Below, one piece after another: positions 51,219 through 59,044 of a stretch of DNA of 64,000 bases. The stretch comes from Streptococcus infantis. Lineage in GTDB: Bacteria > Bacillota > Bacilli > Lactobacillales > Streptococcaceae. The notes under the pieces were generated by a model, which was not told the DNA's origin, made no database searches, and worked only from the letters and a program-made list of their open reading frames with translations. The stretch is from NCBI RefSeq assembly GCF_000960085.1, contig NZ_JYGT01000010.1, forward strand, positions 1 through 64,000, in the 5' to 3' direction. Within the stretch, counting starts at the first letter, position 1; each line of letters begins with the position of its first letter. Made by a program: the position numbers and the translations under genes.

Positions 51219-51302
51219 GTTGTGTTCAATCATGATGTGGTTCCGGTAGGCGACACCACGCAGATGTTTGCCGTTGCGGTCGTAAACAATAGTGAGAAGT
51301 TG
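51186..51302 (-). pseudogene. RHS-core remnant
   Basis: The minus strand reads QLLTIVYDRNGKHLRGVAYR followed by NHIMIEHN, an RHS segment, then 11 codons to TAG 51186-51188. The last part coincides with the shared tail repeat. The same protein segment is recognisable at about 56990-57030 (RGFVYRTPIN). Confidence 0.65.
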
Positions 51303-51321
51303 AATTGTTAAAGAAGGGGAA

Positions 51322-51363
51322 AGACCGTCTGAGAAGGCTTAGGATAGTGTTTTCAGACGGCAT
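51322..51363. repeat. Inverted pair of DUS-like sequences, one a perfect ATGCCGTCTGAA
   Basis: Forward AGACCGTCTGAG (51322-51333, two mismatches) and, on the minus strand, a perfect ATGCCGTCTGAA (51352-51363) form an inverted repeat. Such DUS hairpins act as terminators in neisseriae. Confidence 0.8.
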
Positions 51364-51426
51364 GGTGTTATTTTTGTTAGATTTGCTAAATAATAAATAT
51401 TTTTAAAATTGGTTATTCAAAATTTT

Positions 51427-51927
51427 TTAAATTTCCTCTAGTTTTTCTTTCATCAAGTTTTCTAGCCAGTCTTCAAATTTTTCAAATTCAGTATCCTCTT
51501 CCCACTCTTCAGGAGGAATATCAGGAAAAAAAACACCAAAATTTTCATTTTCTTTTGTAAGAAGGAAACCAGCTTGATCGCCAGTTCTTGGAATGGAAAT
51601 AGTAATTAAGATATTAGGGAATAAATTACAATCAGTTCCTTCAAAAACTTGTTGTGACCAATCATAAAGCTCTTTAGGAGCTAAAAAATCGAATCCAGGT
51701 AGTAACTCATCTTGAAACAAAGTACAAGATCCTACTGTTAGAAGAAATTCTCTATATATTCTAGGGAATGTGACTTTAAAATTTTTTTCAAAATCATTTA
51801 TCTCATCTAAAGAAACATCATATCTTTTTTTAAAAATAAAATTTGATTTTCCATAATTAATTAAGTTTCCATTACTAGATTTGATTAAATCTTGTATATC
51901 TACAAGAATTTTTTTGAAATTATCCAT
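51427..51927 (-). CDS. SUKH (SMI1/KNR4) family immunity protein
   Basis: The 166 residues show a SUKH-type pattern: an N-terminal FEKNFKVTFPRIYREFLLTVGSC segment read in two parts and an acidic, Trp/Phe-rich C-terminal tail. SUKH proteins commonly neutralise nuclease toxins of polymorphic toxin systems. It lies directly downstream (on its strand) of the HNH toxin tail at 51980-52360 and is probably its partner. The gene is intact and much more AT-rich than the RHS remnants around it. Confidence 0.78.
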   Translation of the reverse strand: MDNFKKILVDIQDLIKSSNGNLINYGKSNFIFKKRYDVSLDEINDFEKNFKVTFPRIYREFLLTVGSCTLFQDELLPGFDFLAPKELYDWSQQVFEGTDCNLFPNILITISIPRTGDQAGFLLTKENENFGVFFPDIPPEEWEEDTEFEKFEDWLENLMKEKLEEI

Positions 51928-51979
51928 AAATTAATATCCTTCATTCAATTTTTATATCTATTATCTAGGAACAATATAG

Positions 51980-52604
51980 TTAATTATTCCTGTTGAGGGT
52001 GCTATATGGCAAATGTGTTCGTAGGGCAGACCCAGTACCGTGTATAGTTCCAGTATGAGGGTGTTTCACAGGAGTTGGACTCCACCATGTATTTGAACCA
52101 CCATTTTTAAGTGGAATTATATGATGAGGAGTGGCTCCTGCAGGCCATGTATGCCCTGTTCCAAGTTCCCACTTTCGTATTAAGCTTTTTTGTCTTCGAG
52201 AAAAGTTTCTACGCATCATGCGATTTTGTTGGACGCTTCTTTGTTTTGCACTAGGTAGTTTATCCTTAATCAAACATTTTTGTCTTTGACTAACAGGAAT
52301 CAGTGACCACTTATCAACATCATCCATAATATCATCATACTGGAATAATTCTTCTAAGCTTCTTATTCCGTTTTCTCTTCAAACCTAATGGACCAAACCA
52401 AGCATTTGTATTAGAAGCAAAACTATACAAATTGCTCCCACCTAATAGTAAGATAGGATCCTGGTTCACAAACCGACCCGCTTCAGGCTCGTAGTATCTG
52501 AAGAAGTTGTAATGCAGCCCCGTCTCACGGTCGGCATACTGGTTCTGCAGGCGGAAGGGGTGGTATGCGCTATCCGTTACCTTGGTTTCCTCTTTCAGAC
52601 GACC
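51980..52604 (-). pseudogene. RHS core end fused to an HNH nuclease toxin tail, frameshifted
   Basis: Read leftward, the RHS part starts at a DUS (GRLKEETKV) and contains [20 protein letters not shown] and GRFVNQDPI, the terminal RHS-core signature, ending at TGA 52335-52337. In the next frame a 115-residue tail begins with IRSLEELFQYDDIM and carries an HNH motif, HHIIPLKNGG, then HPHTGTIHGTGSALRTHLPY. One base missing near 52371-52378 breaks the fusion. The tail matches nuclease toxins of RHS-CT proteins; as read it is inactive unless re-initiated at ATG 52327. Confidence 0.75.
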
Positions 52605-52605
52605 T
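52594..52605 (-). repeat. DNA uptake sequence, perfect AGGTCGTCTGAA
   Basis: It encodes GRLK at the start of the RHS fragment and marks its breakpoint; TAA precedes it directly. Confidence 0.85.
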
Positions 52606-52699
52606 TACTGGAACATTGGGTATCAACTCACCCTAGGACGACTATTTGAATTCCTGTTTAATCAAAATTAATTAATTAATATTAAATGTATAATTAAAT

Positions 52700-53149
52700 T
52701 TATTGATCAAATGCGGTTGGATCAAAAACAGAGATATATTTTATATTCATTTTGAGAGCTTCTTCGAACGGAGGGTCATCTTCAGAAACTTCCAGTGCAA
52801 TTCCTTCAATAATTTTTGAAAAAAAAGCTTCTTCACATTCATCGTAATAGAAACCTAAATTAGAATTTAAGATATCATTAATGGGCATTCCTATTTTAAT
52901 AGTTCTGAATTTGCCTTGATATCCTTCTAATGCAGAAATTTTATAAATTTCTCCTGAAGTAATATCTACGTTAATTTCAATTGGAATATCAGTAAATATA
53001 TATCTGCATGAATAAACATTAGTTTGAAAAAATTTTAATTTTCCATTTAACATATTTTTATTAATGATACTGGAGTAATTTTTTATATTGTCTTTTAATC
53101 TGATTCCCCCTAAACTCTTCGCGGGGATAATTTCATCATAAATATTCAT
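52700..53149 (-). CDS. Putative immunity protein, unrecognised family
   Basis: The 149-residue protein begins MNIYDEIIPAKSLGGIRLKDN and is AT-rich in coding. No family is recognised. It follows directly, on its own strand, the toxin tail at 53165-53357 (13 bp away), the arrangement of a cognate immunity gene. The frame is intact. Confidence 0.6.
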   Translation of the reverse strand: MNIYDEIIPAKSLGGIRLKDNIKNYSSIINKNMLNGKLKFFQTNVYSCRYIFTDIPIEINVDITSGEIYKISALEGYQGKFRTIKIGMPINDILNSNLGFYYDECEEAFFSKIIEGIALEVSEDDPPFEEALKMNIKYISVFDPTAFDQ

Positions 53150-53164
53150 TATTAACCTTTCGTA

Positions 53165-53357
53165 TTATTCTGAAGGAAATCTTTGTGTTTCACCTTTACC
53201 AGAAGATATTTTCCAATAAGGTGCTCCCTGGGTGGTATTGAATGTAACGAATAGTAAATTTATTACCTCGTGAATTTAATTCTCTTAATGTAAATCTTTT
53301 ATTGCCTCCACGAGTTTTACGCATTACGACTTGCTGTATAGTTTTTTCATTTGAGGA
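53165..53357 (-). pseudogene. Toxin C-terminal remnant
   Basis: The minus-strand translation continues in frame from the stop of the preceding gene: SSNEKTIQQVVMRKTRGGNK, FTLRELNSRGNKFTIRY. After a frameshift near 53230 the natural end reads QGAPYWKISSGKGETQRF and stops at 53165. An APYWKIS-type C-terminus is known from polymorphic toxin tails. The nuclease class cannot be named. No RHS core precedes it now. Confidence 0.55.
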
Positions 53358-53681
53358 TCAAATTTGTTGTGAACCATCAAAGTTTGTATCTAACCCATCT
53401 ATATATTTCTCAAAATCAAGGTGATATAGTTTTTTTAAATTTCTAATCCAGATGACAAATTCAAAGAAAATATTGATGTTTTCATCCGTTATTTCAAATA
53501 TCCCATTGTCTTGATGGGAGTCTTGGATAGCTGAAATAATTCTTTTAAATATTTCTTCATTTTTTATAATTTCCTCAATAGGTAACGTTTGTAATCTATC
53601 GATAAAAAATAATTCATCCTCAATACTTAAAATAGAGGGTAAGTTTTCCAATTTTTCATTTAGTTTGAAAATAGAATTCAT
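53358..53681 (-). CDS. Putative immunity protein, unrecognised family
   Basis: The 107-residue acidic, helical protein begins MNSIFKLNEKLENLPSILSI. No motif is recognised. It precedes the toxin remnant above in the same frame (stop TGA 53358-53360), so its own 3' end may have been joined to unrelated toxin sequence. It is probably an immunity gene from its small size, acidity and position between RHS pieces. Confidence 0.5.
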   Translation of the reverse strand: MNSIFKLNEKLENLPSILSIEDELFFIDRLQTLPIEEIIKNEEIFKRIISAIQDSHQDNGIFEITDENINIFFEFVIWIRNLKKLYHLDFEKYIDGLDTNFDGSQQI

Positions 53682-53710
53682 ATGATTTCCTCGTTAGTAT
53701 GGCGAATTTT

Positions 53711-53892
53711 TTAAAGGCATGTGAGCTCCATTAGGCTCCGATTTAAATAGTCCCTGTCGTACTGCGCATCGCTCCAGTCGGTTTCGGACAGGCCGTTTTG
53801 TTCGTTCTCTTCCTTGCTCGGTACCCTCCATTGGTGTTAGGGGATAAGTCGGCCGTTTTCGTTATGGTCGAAGCAGGTAAGAATGGGAAAGG
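53711..53892 (-). pseudogene. RHS-core remnant
   Basis: The minus strand translates to TCFDHNENGRLIP, a stop, then NGLSETDWSDAQYDRDYLN, matching the RHS segment at 61480-61519 (SETDWRDAQY). It starts at a perfect DUS (53890-53901). GC content is higher than that of the flanking immunity genes. Confidence 0.7.
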
Positions 53893-53901
53893 TCGTCTGA
53901 A
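53890..53901 (+). repeat. DNA uptake sequence, perfect AGGTCGTCTGAA
   Basis: This lies at the right end of the RHS remnant at 53711-53892. Confidence 0.85.
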
Positions 53902-53925
53902 AATCATTTCATACAACCATGTAAG

Positions 53926-54234
53926 TTAAAAGTTTATTGTAACTATTTTTTCATGATTATTTTCTTCCCAGTATTGTTTGTAGAAAGATAATGCATCATG
54001 TATTAAATGATATAACTCACTATTTCTATCCTTTAGTTTATTAATATTATTAAAATTCAAAATAATTTCTTTCTCTTGAATCCAACTTAAATCTCTCATG
54101 CATTCGTCTAAAGCATCTAGATTTGATCCAAAATAGCTCGGAAAATTAAGTTCTTGATTTAATATATTTAAAAAATTTTGTTTTGTTTTTAATTTTAATA
54201 AATTTATATCTATGATTTTTTTATTGGTATTCAT
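53926..54234 (-). CDS. Barstar-like immunity protein
   Basis: The 102-residue protein contains the barstar signature FPSYFGSNLDALDECMRDLS and the following ILNFNNINKL strand. Barstar proteins inhibit barnase-type ribonucleases by blocking the active site. No barnase toxin is present nearby, so it is an orphan. Confidence 0.8.
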   Translation of the reverse strand: MNTNKKIIDINLLKLKTKQNFLNILNQELNFPSYFGSNLDALDECMRDLSWIQEKEIILNFNNINKLKDRNSELYHLIHDALSFYKQYWEENNHEKIVTINF

Positions 54235-54258
54235 AATGCAACCTCTCTATGCTTCCTG

Positions 54259-54708
54259 CTAAATAGGTTCAAATATTTGCAGAATTGGTACGATTTTTCC
54301 ATTTTCCAAGGTAGTAGAATCCGTTATAAAGAAACATCGTGAAAAATTTTTGTCAAAAATATAAGAATACTCATAGAAACATAGAGAATCTAGATCTTCT
54401 AAATCACTTGAAATTTGTGTGCTTGGTGCTAAAAATACAGGAGTTGTTTGATCTTTATAATTATAGTGTCGAAGTATATATAGTTCATCTATAGGAAATA
54501 AATCACATATTTTAATTGGTGTGCATAGTTTGCCTTCTCCTAGATGAAAAGGCCTTTTAAATATAAAGTAGGTTTTATCTTTTAGATTTCCATTTACCAT
54601 TATTTTCTTTTTTCTAATGTTGCCTTTAAAAAAAGTATATATTAAACGTCGTACAATTCTTTTAGATTGTTTTTCATCCAAAAGATTTTCATAACAAAAT
54701 TCTTTCAT
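54259..54708 (-). CDS. Putative immunity protein, unrecognised family
   Basis: The 149-residue protein begins MKEFCYENLLDEKQSKRIV and has no motif I recognise. It begins 12 bp inside the 3' end of the toxin remnant at 54689-54796, which suggests it is the partner of that toxin. The gene is AT-rich and intact. Confidence 0.6.
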   Translation of the reverse strand: MKEFCYENLLDEKQSKRIVRRLIYTFFKGNIRKKKIMVNGNLKDKTYFIFKRPFHLGEGKLCTPIKICDLFPIDELYILRHYNYKDQTTPVFLAPSTQISSDLEDLDSLCFYEYSYIFDKNFSRCFFITDSTTLENGKIVPILQIFEPI

Positions 54709-54796
54709 AAATTAATCCTCCTTCCTTCTGAAGAGCTGTTATTGCATCTTTCCACCCTTGCGTTCCTGGGCGGAGAATCGGCAGGTCAGTTGAACG
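54689..54796 (-). pseudogene. Toxin C-terminal remnant (36 codons)
   Basis: The minus strand reads RSTDLPILRPGTQGWKDAIT, then ALQKEGGLIYERILL and a stop at 54689-54691, after a TAA just upstream. It overlaps the start of the next immunity gene by 20 bp. The segment DLPILRPGT is seen in other toxin tails but its activity is not known. Confidence 0.5.
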
Positions 54797-54837
54797 TTAT
54801 ACAGCCTGTTCCGTGATTCGATTGAATGGGTTCAATT

Positions 54838-54849
54838 TTCAGACGACCT
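54838..54849 (-). repeat. DNA uptake sequence, perfect AGGTCGTCTGAA
   Basis: In intergenic sequence between a toxin remnant and the 54986-55411 gene. Confidence 0.85.
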
Positions 54850-54888
54850 CTATGTTAACTGCCAATGAGATTGTTAAATAGCAAATAG

Positions 54889-54926
54889 TTCAGACGACTT
54901 CAAAGAAGGTTTTGAGGCCGTCTGAA
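54889..54926. repeat. Inverted pair of DNA uptake sequences
   Basis: On the minus strand AAGTCGTCTGAA (54889-54900, one mismatch) and on the plus strand a perfect AGGCCGTCTGAA (54915-54926). The second belongs to the canonical dialect, the first to the mucosa dialect. Confidence 0.8.
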
Positions 54927-54938
54927 AACAGAAACCGC

Positions 54939-54987
54939 GTGCTTCCCTACGTCGGGATTTGAGGTTTCATGCGGGCTACGGCTTGCT
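54939..54987. repeat. Shared tail repeat, copy 2
   Basis: gcgtgcttccctacgtcggg and the following ggtttcatgcgggctacggc; it runs into the stop codon of the next gene (54986). Confidence 0.7.
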
Positions 54988-55411
54988 ATTTATCATATAT
55001 TTCCAAATTTTCTAATTCACCTTCATAAGTTATTTGAGCAGATATTTCCATATCAGGAAGAAACGAACCAGAATAGTATATAAATACTAAATCATCAAAA
55101 TATGCTGTAGTATTGACAATTTTTAAATCATTTGCTAATTCTTTATTATCTAATTCTATTGGTTCATGATCACTTTGCTCATAACAAGCTTGATTAATCT
55201 CTATTGAAATGTCTCTTATTAAATCATCAATGTTTATTCGTTTAAAAAAGCTCTCTACCCTATCAAGAATTGGATAAATTTGGCTTTCTCTTTGTATATC
55301 TCCTGATTCATCATCAATAAAAATGGGTATATCATACAGTTGCATATCACTAGGCGATAAAGATATTAAAGCAGTAGCTTTACCGTCATTAATTTTTAAA
55401 TTTTTAATCAT
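54986..55411 (-). CDS. Putative immunity protein, unrecognised family
   Basis: The 141-residue acidic protein begins MIKNLKINDGKATALISLSP and ends IYDK; strands near VFIYYSGSFLPDMEISAQIT are visible. It has no toxin neighbour. About 60 bp upstream, an open segment PYVTLYHNGEYVWSARK (about 55455-55510) is all that is left of another protein. The gene is AT-rich and intact. Confidence 0.55.
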   Translation of the reverse strand: MIKNLKINDGKATALISLSPSDMQLYDIPIFIDDESGDIQRESQIYPILDRVESFFKRINIDDLIRDISIEINQACYEQSDHEPIELDNKELANDLKIVNTTAYFDDLVFIYYSGSFLPDMEISAQITYEGELENLEIYDK

Positions 55412-55511
55412 GGATTAAATCCTTCCTAGGGTTGAAATTTAGAAACTACTTACGTGCGCTCCAAACATACTCTCCGTTGTGATAGAGAGTTACATAAGGG
55501 CTACAACCTAC

Positions 55512-56012
55512 TCATTCATTTTCATAAGCATCACCATAGCTTTGAAAAGAAGAATCTAACCAAAACCATTCTTTTTCATTTGAAACCAATTTTTCCAGTA
55601 GTTCTGTAAATGACTTAGCAATAATGGGAGACTCATCAGGTGTAGCATGAGTTTCTATAAAACTATCATAACAAAAACCAAATCTTTTTTTGTTTAAGTC
55701 TATACTGATAAATTGACCAAGCTCTTGAGAAGATGCAATCATGAACCAATCATTACTGATATCATCTGCCAACTCCTCCCAAATAACATCATCAGCTGGA
55801 TATAGAATTTGGTTTGTTGGTTGCAATTCTGAAAGTGAACTGATTCTTATTTCACAAGAAGTATCAATATTGAGAATAGCATATTCATAATTTTCATAAA
55901 AGAATTCTAAATCTTTTGGCAAAGGAAAAGCAAATTTTGGTTTTGATACTGCCTTCAAAAATTGATGGCTACCTTTTTGTTCTAATTTTTCAATTAATTC
56001 TTTGATTTTCAT
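55512..56012 (-). CDS. SUKH (SMI1/KNR4) family immunity protein, copy 1
   Basis: The 166-residue protein has the SUKH pattern (FPLPKDLEFFYENYE and the strand after it, GQFISIDLNKKRFGFCYDSF). A second copy, partly outside the window, starts its 3' end at 63772 with about 95% DNA identity. Duplicated immunity genes are a hallmark of polyimmunity loci. Confidence 0.78.
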   Translation of the reverse strand: MKIKELIEKLEQKGSHQFLKAVSKPKFAFPLPKDLEFFYENYEYAILNIDTSCEIRISSLSELQPTNQILYPADDVIWEELADDISNDWFMIASSQELGQFISIDLNKKRFGFCYDSFIETHATPDESPIIAKSFTELLEKLVSNEKEWFWLDSSFQSYGDAYENE

Positions 56013-56071
56013 AAAATACTCCTTAGGACTGAAAGTTTTTGTTTAGGCTACAGCTAGCTTACCTATACAAG

Positions 56072-56431
56072 TTATATTCTGTTTTTTGCTAAAAAAATAT
56101 TTTCTAGTGTTTTCCTAAACGAAACCATATCAGTGTCTATATTTATTTCAATATCAATATGTTTCTCGATTTTCAAAGATTTCTGAATATCATCTCCGAA
56201 ATCGAATGATAAGATATTACCTTTTAAATCATAAGTAACGTTATTACTTTCAATTGAAAACGTTTGTTCATTGAATTCAAGGTATATTTGATCATCTTCA
56301 TCTTGATTGAAGGTTAGGGTGAAATAATGAAAATTTCCCAAATCAAAGTAGATATATGACAAACCTTCATCATCGGACTCATCAAATGAAATTTCTACTG
56401 GGTTCCACATAGATTTGTTTTTAATTAGCAT
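56072..56431 (-). CDS. Putative immunity protein, unrecognised family
   Basis: From ATG 56431 the product has 119 residues (MLIKNKSMWNPVEISFDES); a start 5 codons upstream would overlap the neighbour more. Acidic strands with alternating hydrophobics fill the protein. It overlaps the next gene by 7 bp, so they are translated together. It is probably an immunity gene by position. Confidence 0.5.
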   Translation of the reverse strand: MLIKNKSMWNPVEISFDESDDEGLSYIYFDLGNFHYFTLTFNQDEDDQIYLEFNEQTFSIESNNVTYDLKGNILSFDFGDDIQKSLKIEKHIDIEINIDTDMVSFRKTLENIFLAKNRI

Positions 56432-56775
56432 ATTACAACCTCGCAATCGGATTCTCCAAAAATATACTCAATATATTCATTTAATCTTTTATCAGGTTGA
56501 TAAGTAATAATTAGATTTTCAATACTATTTTGATAAATTTTTTGTTTTTCTTGAAAATAAATAACTAATTTATCAGAATAAATTTCTACCTTTTTGAAGC
56601 CACCTATCCCTGAATATTGTTGACTATTAATTTCATAATAATAGTATTCTAAGTCATCAACTTCTCTTTGCAAGATTATGTAATTATCAGGATTAGGTTT
56701 TTCACTATCTGCAAATGCGATGGTAAGAATACCATCTTCTATCTTGTAATATGTGTTTTTTGAAATGATTTCCAT
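56425..56775 (-). CDS. Putative immunity protein (Imm10-like by resemblance)
   Basis: The 116-residue protein contains NYIILQREVDDLEYYYYEIN and GGFKKVEIYSDKLVIYF, a pattern like Imm10 family members (resemblance only, not verified). The frame is open upstream through a toxin remnant (56776-56943) without a stop, so the junction appears to be a fusion that removed the toxin end. The start MEIISKN at 56775 is the first ATG. Confidence 0.5.
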   Translation of the reverse strand: MEIISKNTYYKIEDGILTIAFADSEKPNPDNYIILQREVDDLEYYYYEINSQQYSGIGGFKKVEIYSDKLVIYFQEKQKIYQNSIENLIITYQPDKRLNEYIEYIFGESDCEVVIC

Positions 56776-56943
56776 AAATAATTCCTTATCACATTGTTTC
56801 TTAACATTTTCCAGGTGGAGGTGTTTGTCGTTTTTTTCAGCTGCGCGAGGTGCTTTACGAGTTCTTTTTTTACTTTTTCCTGCTTCCCATGGTTCAGTTC
56901 CTAGAGCTTCATAAATTATCCTGGCCCTTATTTTTTCATGAGC
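56776..56943 (-). pseudogene. Toxin remnant running in frame into the immunity gene
   Basis: The minus strand translates HEKIRARIIYEALGTEPWEA, GKSKKRTRKAPRAAEKNDKH, then KKQCDKELF directly into the ATG of the downstream gene. It is a basic tail of a toxin, cut off upstream by TGA at 56944-56946. The toxin class is unknown. Confidence 0.5.
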
Positions 56944-57029
56944 TCAATTCAAAGCCCCCTTTCAACTAGGACATGTTGGGTACTCTCCTTTAATTCTAGT
57001 TGATGGGGGTTCGATAGACGAAACCACGT

Positions 57030-57090
57030 ACGTGCATACCGCACACACGCCACGGCGGAATTTGAGGTTTCATGCGGGCTACGTCTTGCT
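57030..57090. repeat. Shared tail repeat, copy 3
   Basis: cgtgcataccgcacacacgc and ggtttcatgcgggctacgtc; it ends at the 3' end of the next gene (57095). Confidence 0.7.
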
Positions 57091-57094
57091 AAAG

Positions 57095-57364
57095 TTAATC
57101 ATACTTACCATAATTTTCATGAGTATAATCTTCTCCTAATATTTCTTTTCTTTGTTCTATTGTTAATGCATTCCAAAGAGTTTTGTAGTACAACTTATGA
57201 ATAATAGGATAATATGTATCCCCAAATTTTTTAATGATATTCATATCTTCTGAACGACTTGGATCGTGAAAAATTTCATTTAGTTTATCCATTAACAGAT
57301 AAATTTCCATAATATCTTCCTCATTCAGAATTTTCATATATTTTTTGCTTGTGTATTTTTTCAT
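57095..57364 (-). CDS. Putative small immunity protein
   Basis: The 89-residue helical, charged protein begins MKKYTSKKYMKILNEEDIME. No motif is recognised. It directly follows, on its strand, the RHS toxin tail that ends at 57389, so it is probably its partner. The gene is intact and AT-rich. Confidence 0.55.
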   Translation of the reverse strand: MKKYTSKKYMKILNEEDIMEIYLLMDKLNEIFHDPSRSEDMNIIKKFGDTYYPIIHKLYYKTLWNALTIEQRKEILGEDYTHENYGKYD

Positions 57365-57388
57365 AAAACCTCCAAAAATAAATAATTT

Positions 57389-57690
57389 TCAATTAAAAAT
57401 TGGATTTCTACCATCTAAGCTTAAATTTCCTTTATAAATATGTTCAATAAGTTTCGTATCGCGAGAGTTTTTTCTTGGAGTGAACCTCCCTGGACAAGGA
57501 TCATTACATTCTCCAACAGAAGATAAGCCCAGTGGATCGATCTACCTTTGAATATTCGGCGCAAACTGATATAGATTATCCCCGCCCCACGGTAGGCATA
57601 CTGGTTCTGTAAGCGGGAGGGTTGGTATGCGCTATCCGTTACCTTGGTTTCCTCTTTCAGACGGCCCCAGCCGGTATAGTTGCCGAACCA
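57389..57690 (-). pseudogene. RHS-core remnant with short toxin tail, internally deleted
   Basis: The fragment begins WFGNYTGWGRLKEETKVTDS and runs to the YAD-type segment; about 90 bp of the usual GLHYNFFRYYEP block is deleted. In the second frame the core end DNLYQFAPNIQ is followed by TAG and IDPLGL, then a 44-residue tail CNDPCPGRFTPRKNSRD that stops at 57389. Stop codon and deletion show decay. Confidence 0.7.
57656..57667 (-). repeat. DNA uptake sequence, variant GGGCCGTCTGAA
   Basis: One mismatch to AGGCCGTCTGAA; it encodes GRLK within the RHS fragment. Confidence 0.75.
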
Positions 57691-57716
57691 CAGCAAAAAC
57701 TGCAATTTTTTGAATC

Positions 57717-57833
57717 TTATGGCAAAATGCCTTCAAAAGCAAAGTTAGTTTCACTCTCCAAAAATTTCAAACCATGTATCGGATTGACCGGCCGACCGAC
57801 CCCGACCGCCCCCTTTACGATCGGGAAATTATA
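57717..57833 (-). pseudogene. RHS N-terminal-region remnant (DUF6531-like)
   Basis: The minus strand reads YNFPIVKGAVGVGRPVNPIH and GLKFLESETNFAFEGILP to a TAA at 57717-57719. GRPVNP...DF...GILP is the pattern found at the start of the RHS repeat region in proteobacterial RHS proteins. Its presence next to a C-terminal fragment means a large internal part has been lost. It overlaps the end of the next gene by 5 bp. Confidence 0.6.
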
Positions 57834-58596
57834 AATAAAGTTGAATAGTACTTGTTATTTTTTTTTGTGTTTCGACACTAATTTCCTGGTTAAAATTTTG
57901 GATTAATTTTAAAAAATCAATAATTAAGTTGATTTGAGTAGTGTTAAATATCGTACTTTCGTTTCTTAGGGCAATATATAAAAAGTCAACAACGTAACCA
58001 TATAAATGAAATTTAGACAAATTAGAAAAAATATATTTTAAACAGCAAGGAGTAAAATATAATAAAGCCTTATTAGTAAAAGCTTGCCACTCTAGTGATT
58101 CAAGTATTGAGAGAAAATCATCGCATGTTATCTCAATCCAAGTTTTAGTAGATAGTTGCATTATAGAAAATATATAAGAGTTATCACTATCATCAAAACT
58201 TATGATGTTATTTTCATCAACTTTGAAAACTGGAAAAGTATGCTCAATTTTTTCCGCTAGATAATTTCTTTCTTGTATATATTTTACCTCCGCAAGAAAT
58301 TTTTCAAATTCACAAGATACTCCTAAGTCTATGACAAACTTTGAAATAGATTCTAAAAAATCATGAATTATATTGATTTCATTTTTGGTTAAAGATTGTA
58401 GTAAATTAAATAGTTCACTTACTTCTCCTTGGGATATATTAGAATAATAGCTAAATAATTCTATGAAACAATCATTATCTATACTAGGATTTTCTATCGA
58501 GCTTAGTAAAAGTGTATTTAAATGTAAAGCATTTTCATTTTTTTGTTTATCTGACGTTTGATTTTTAATTAATAAAATTAGATTATTTTTGTTCAT
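57829..58596 (-). CDS. Unknown protein, 255 residues, in the immunity array
   Basis: The protein is helical, AT-rich and has no signal peptide. Segments such as FIELFSYYSNISQGEVSELF and KTWIEITCDDFLSILESLEW are visible but unlike families I know. It is longer than typical immunity proteins and could be a two-domain immunity protein. It is followed by ankyrin-type and other small genes on the same strand. Confidence 0.55.
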   Translation of the reverse strand: MNKNNLILLIKNQTSDKQKNENALHLNTLLLSSIENPSIDNDCFIELFSYYSNISQGEVSELFNLLQSLTKNEINIIHDFLESISKFVIDLGVSCEFEKFLAEVKYIQERNYLAEKIEHTFPVFKVDENNIISFDDSDNSYIFSIMQLSTKTWIEITCDDFLSILESLEWQAFTNKALLYFTPCCLKYIFSNLSKFHLYGYVVDFLYIALRNESTIFNTTQINLIIDFLKLIQNFNQEISVETQKKITSTIQLYL

Positions 58597-58657
58597 GTCT
58601 TACTTTCTACATTTTAAGATATGGCACCATTTGATTGATATATTATCTATTTTTTAT

Positions 58658-59041
58658 TTACGCTTTTTTTAAATCATTTAATAGTTTTACTATCTTCTCT
58701 TTATTTTCGCTGGATGAGTTAATTGCAATTCTAACGGCATTTTCTCCAAATTCATTTTGTATATTTTTATCAGATCCATTATCAAGGAGTAATTTCACCA
58801 TTTCTATATTTCCAAACATGCATGCATAATGTAGGGGAGTATATCCTAAGTCCCCTTTAAGATCGATCAATGCCCCATTTTGAAGAAATACAAGAGCATC
58901 ATTTAAAGAATTATTTCTAGCTGCAATATGTAAAACTGTATCATCCATACCTCCTACTTGATTTATATCTTTAATAGTGTCACCTAAAAAATCAGGATGT
59001 GTCTCATATTTTTTTAAAATACATAATAATTCTTTTTCCAT
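58658..59041 (-). CDS. Ankyrin-repeat immunity-type protein
   Basis: The 127 residues contain three ankyrin repeats: DTVLHIAARNNSLNDALVFL, YTPLHYACMFGNIEMVKLLL and FGENAVRIAINSSSENKEKI. Ankyrin proteins are a known immunity class of polymorphic toxin loci. It follows its right neighbour by 3 bp, so the genes are co-transcribed. Confidence 0.75.
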   Translation of the reverse strand: MEKELLCILKKYETHPDFLGDTIKDINQVGGMDDTVLHIAARNNSLNDALVFLQNGALIDLKGDLGYTPLHYACMFGNIEMVKLLLDNGSDKNIQNEFGENAVRIAINSSSENKEKIVKLLNDLKKA

Positions 59042-59044
59042 TAA

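Noticed and set aside
57622-57834. Plus-strand 70-codon ORF in the island
   Set aside because: It is the reverse of two RHS remnants which give recognisable protein in the other strand.
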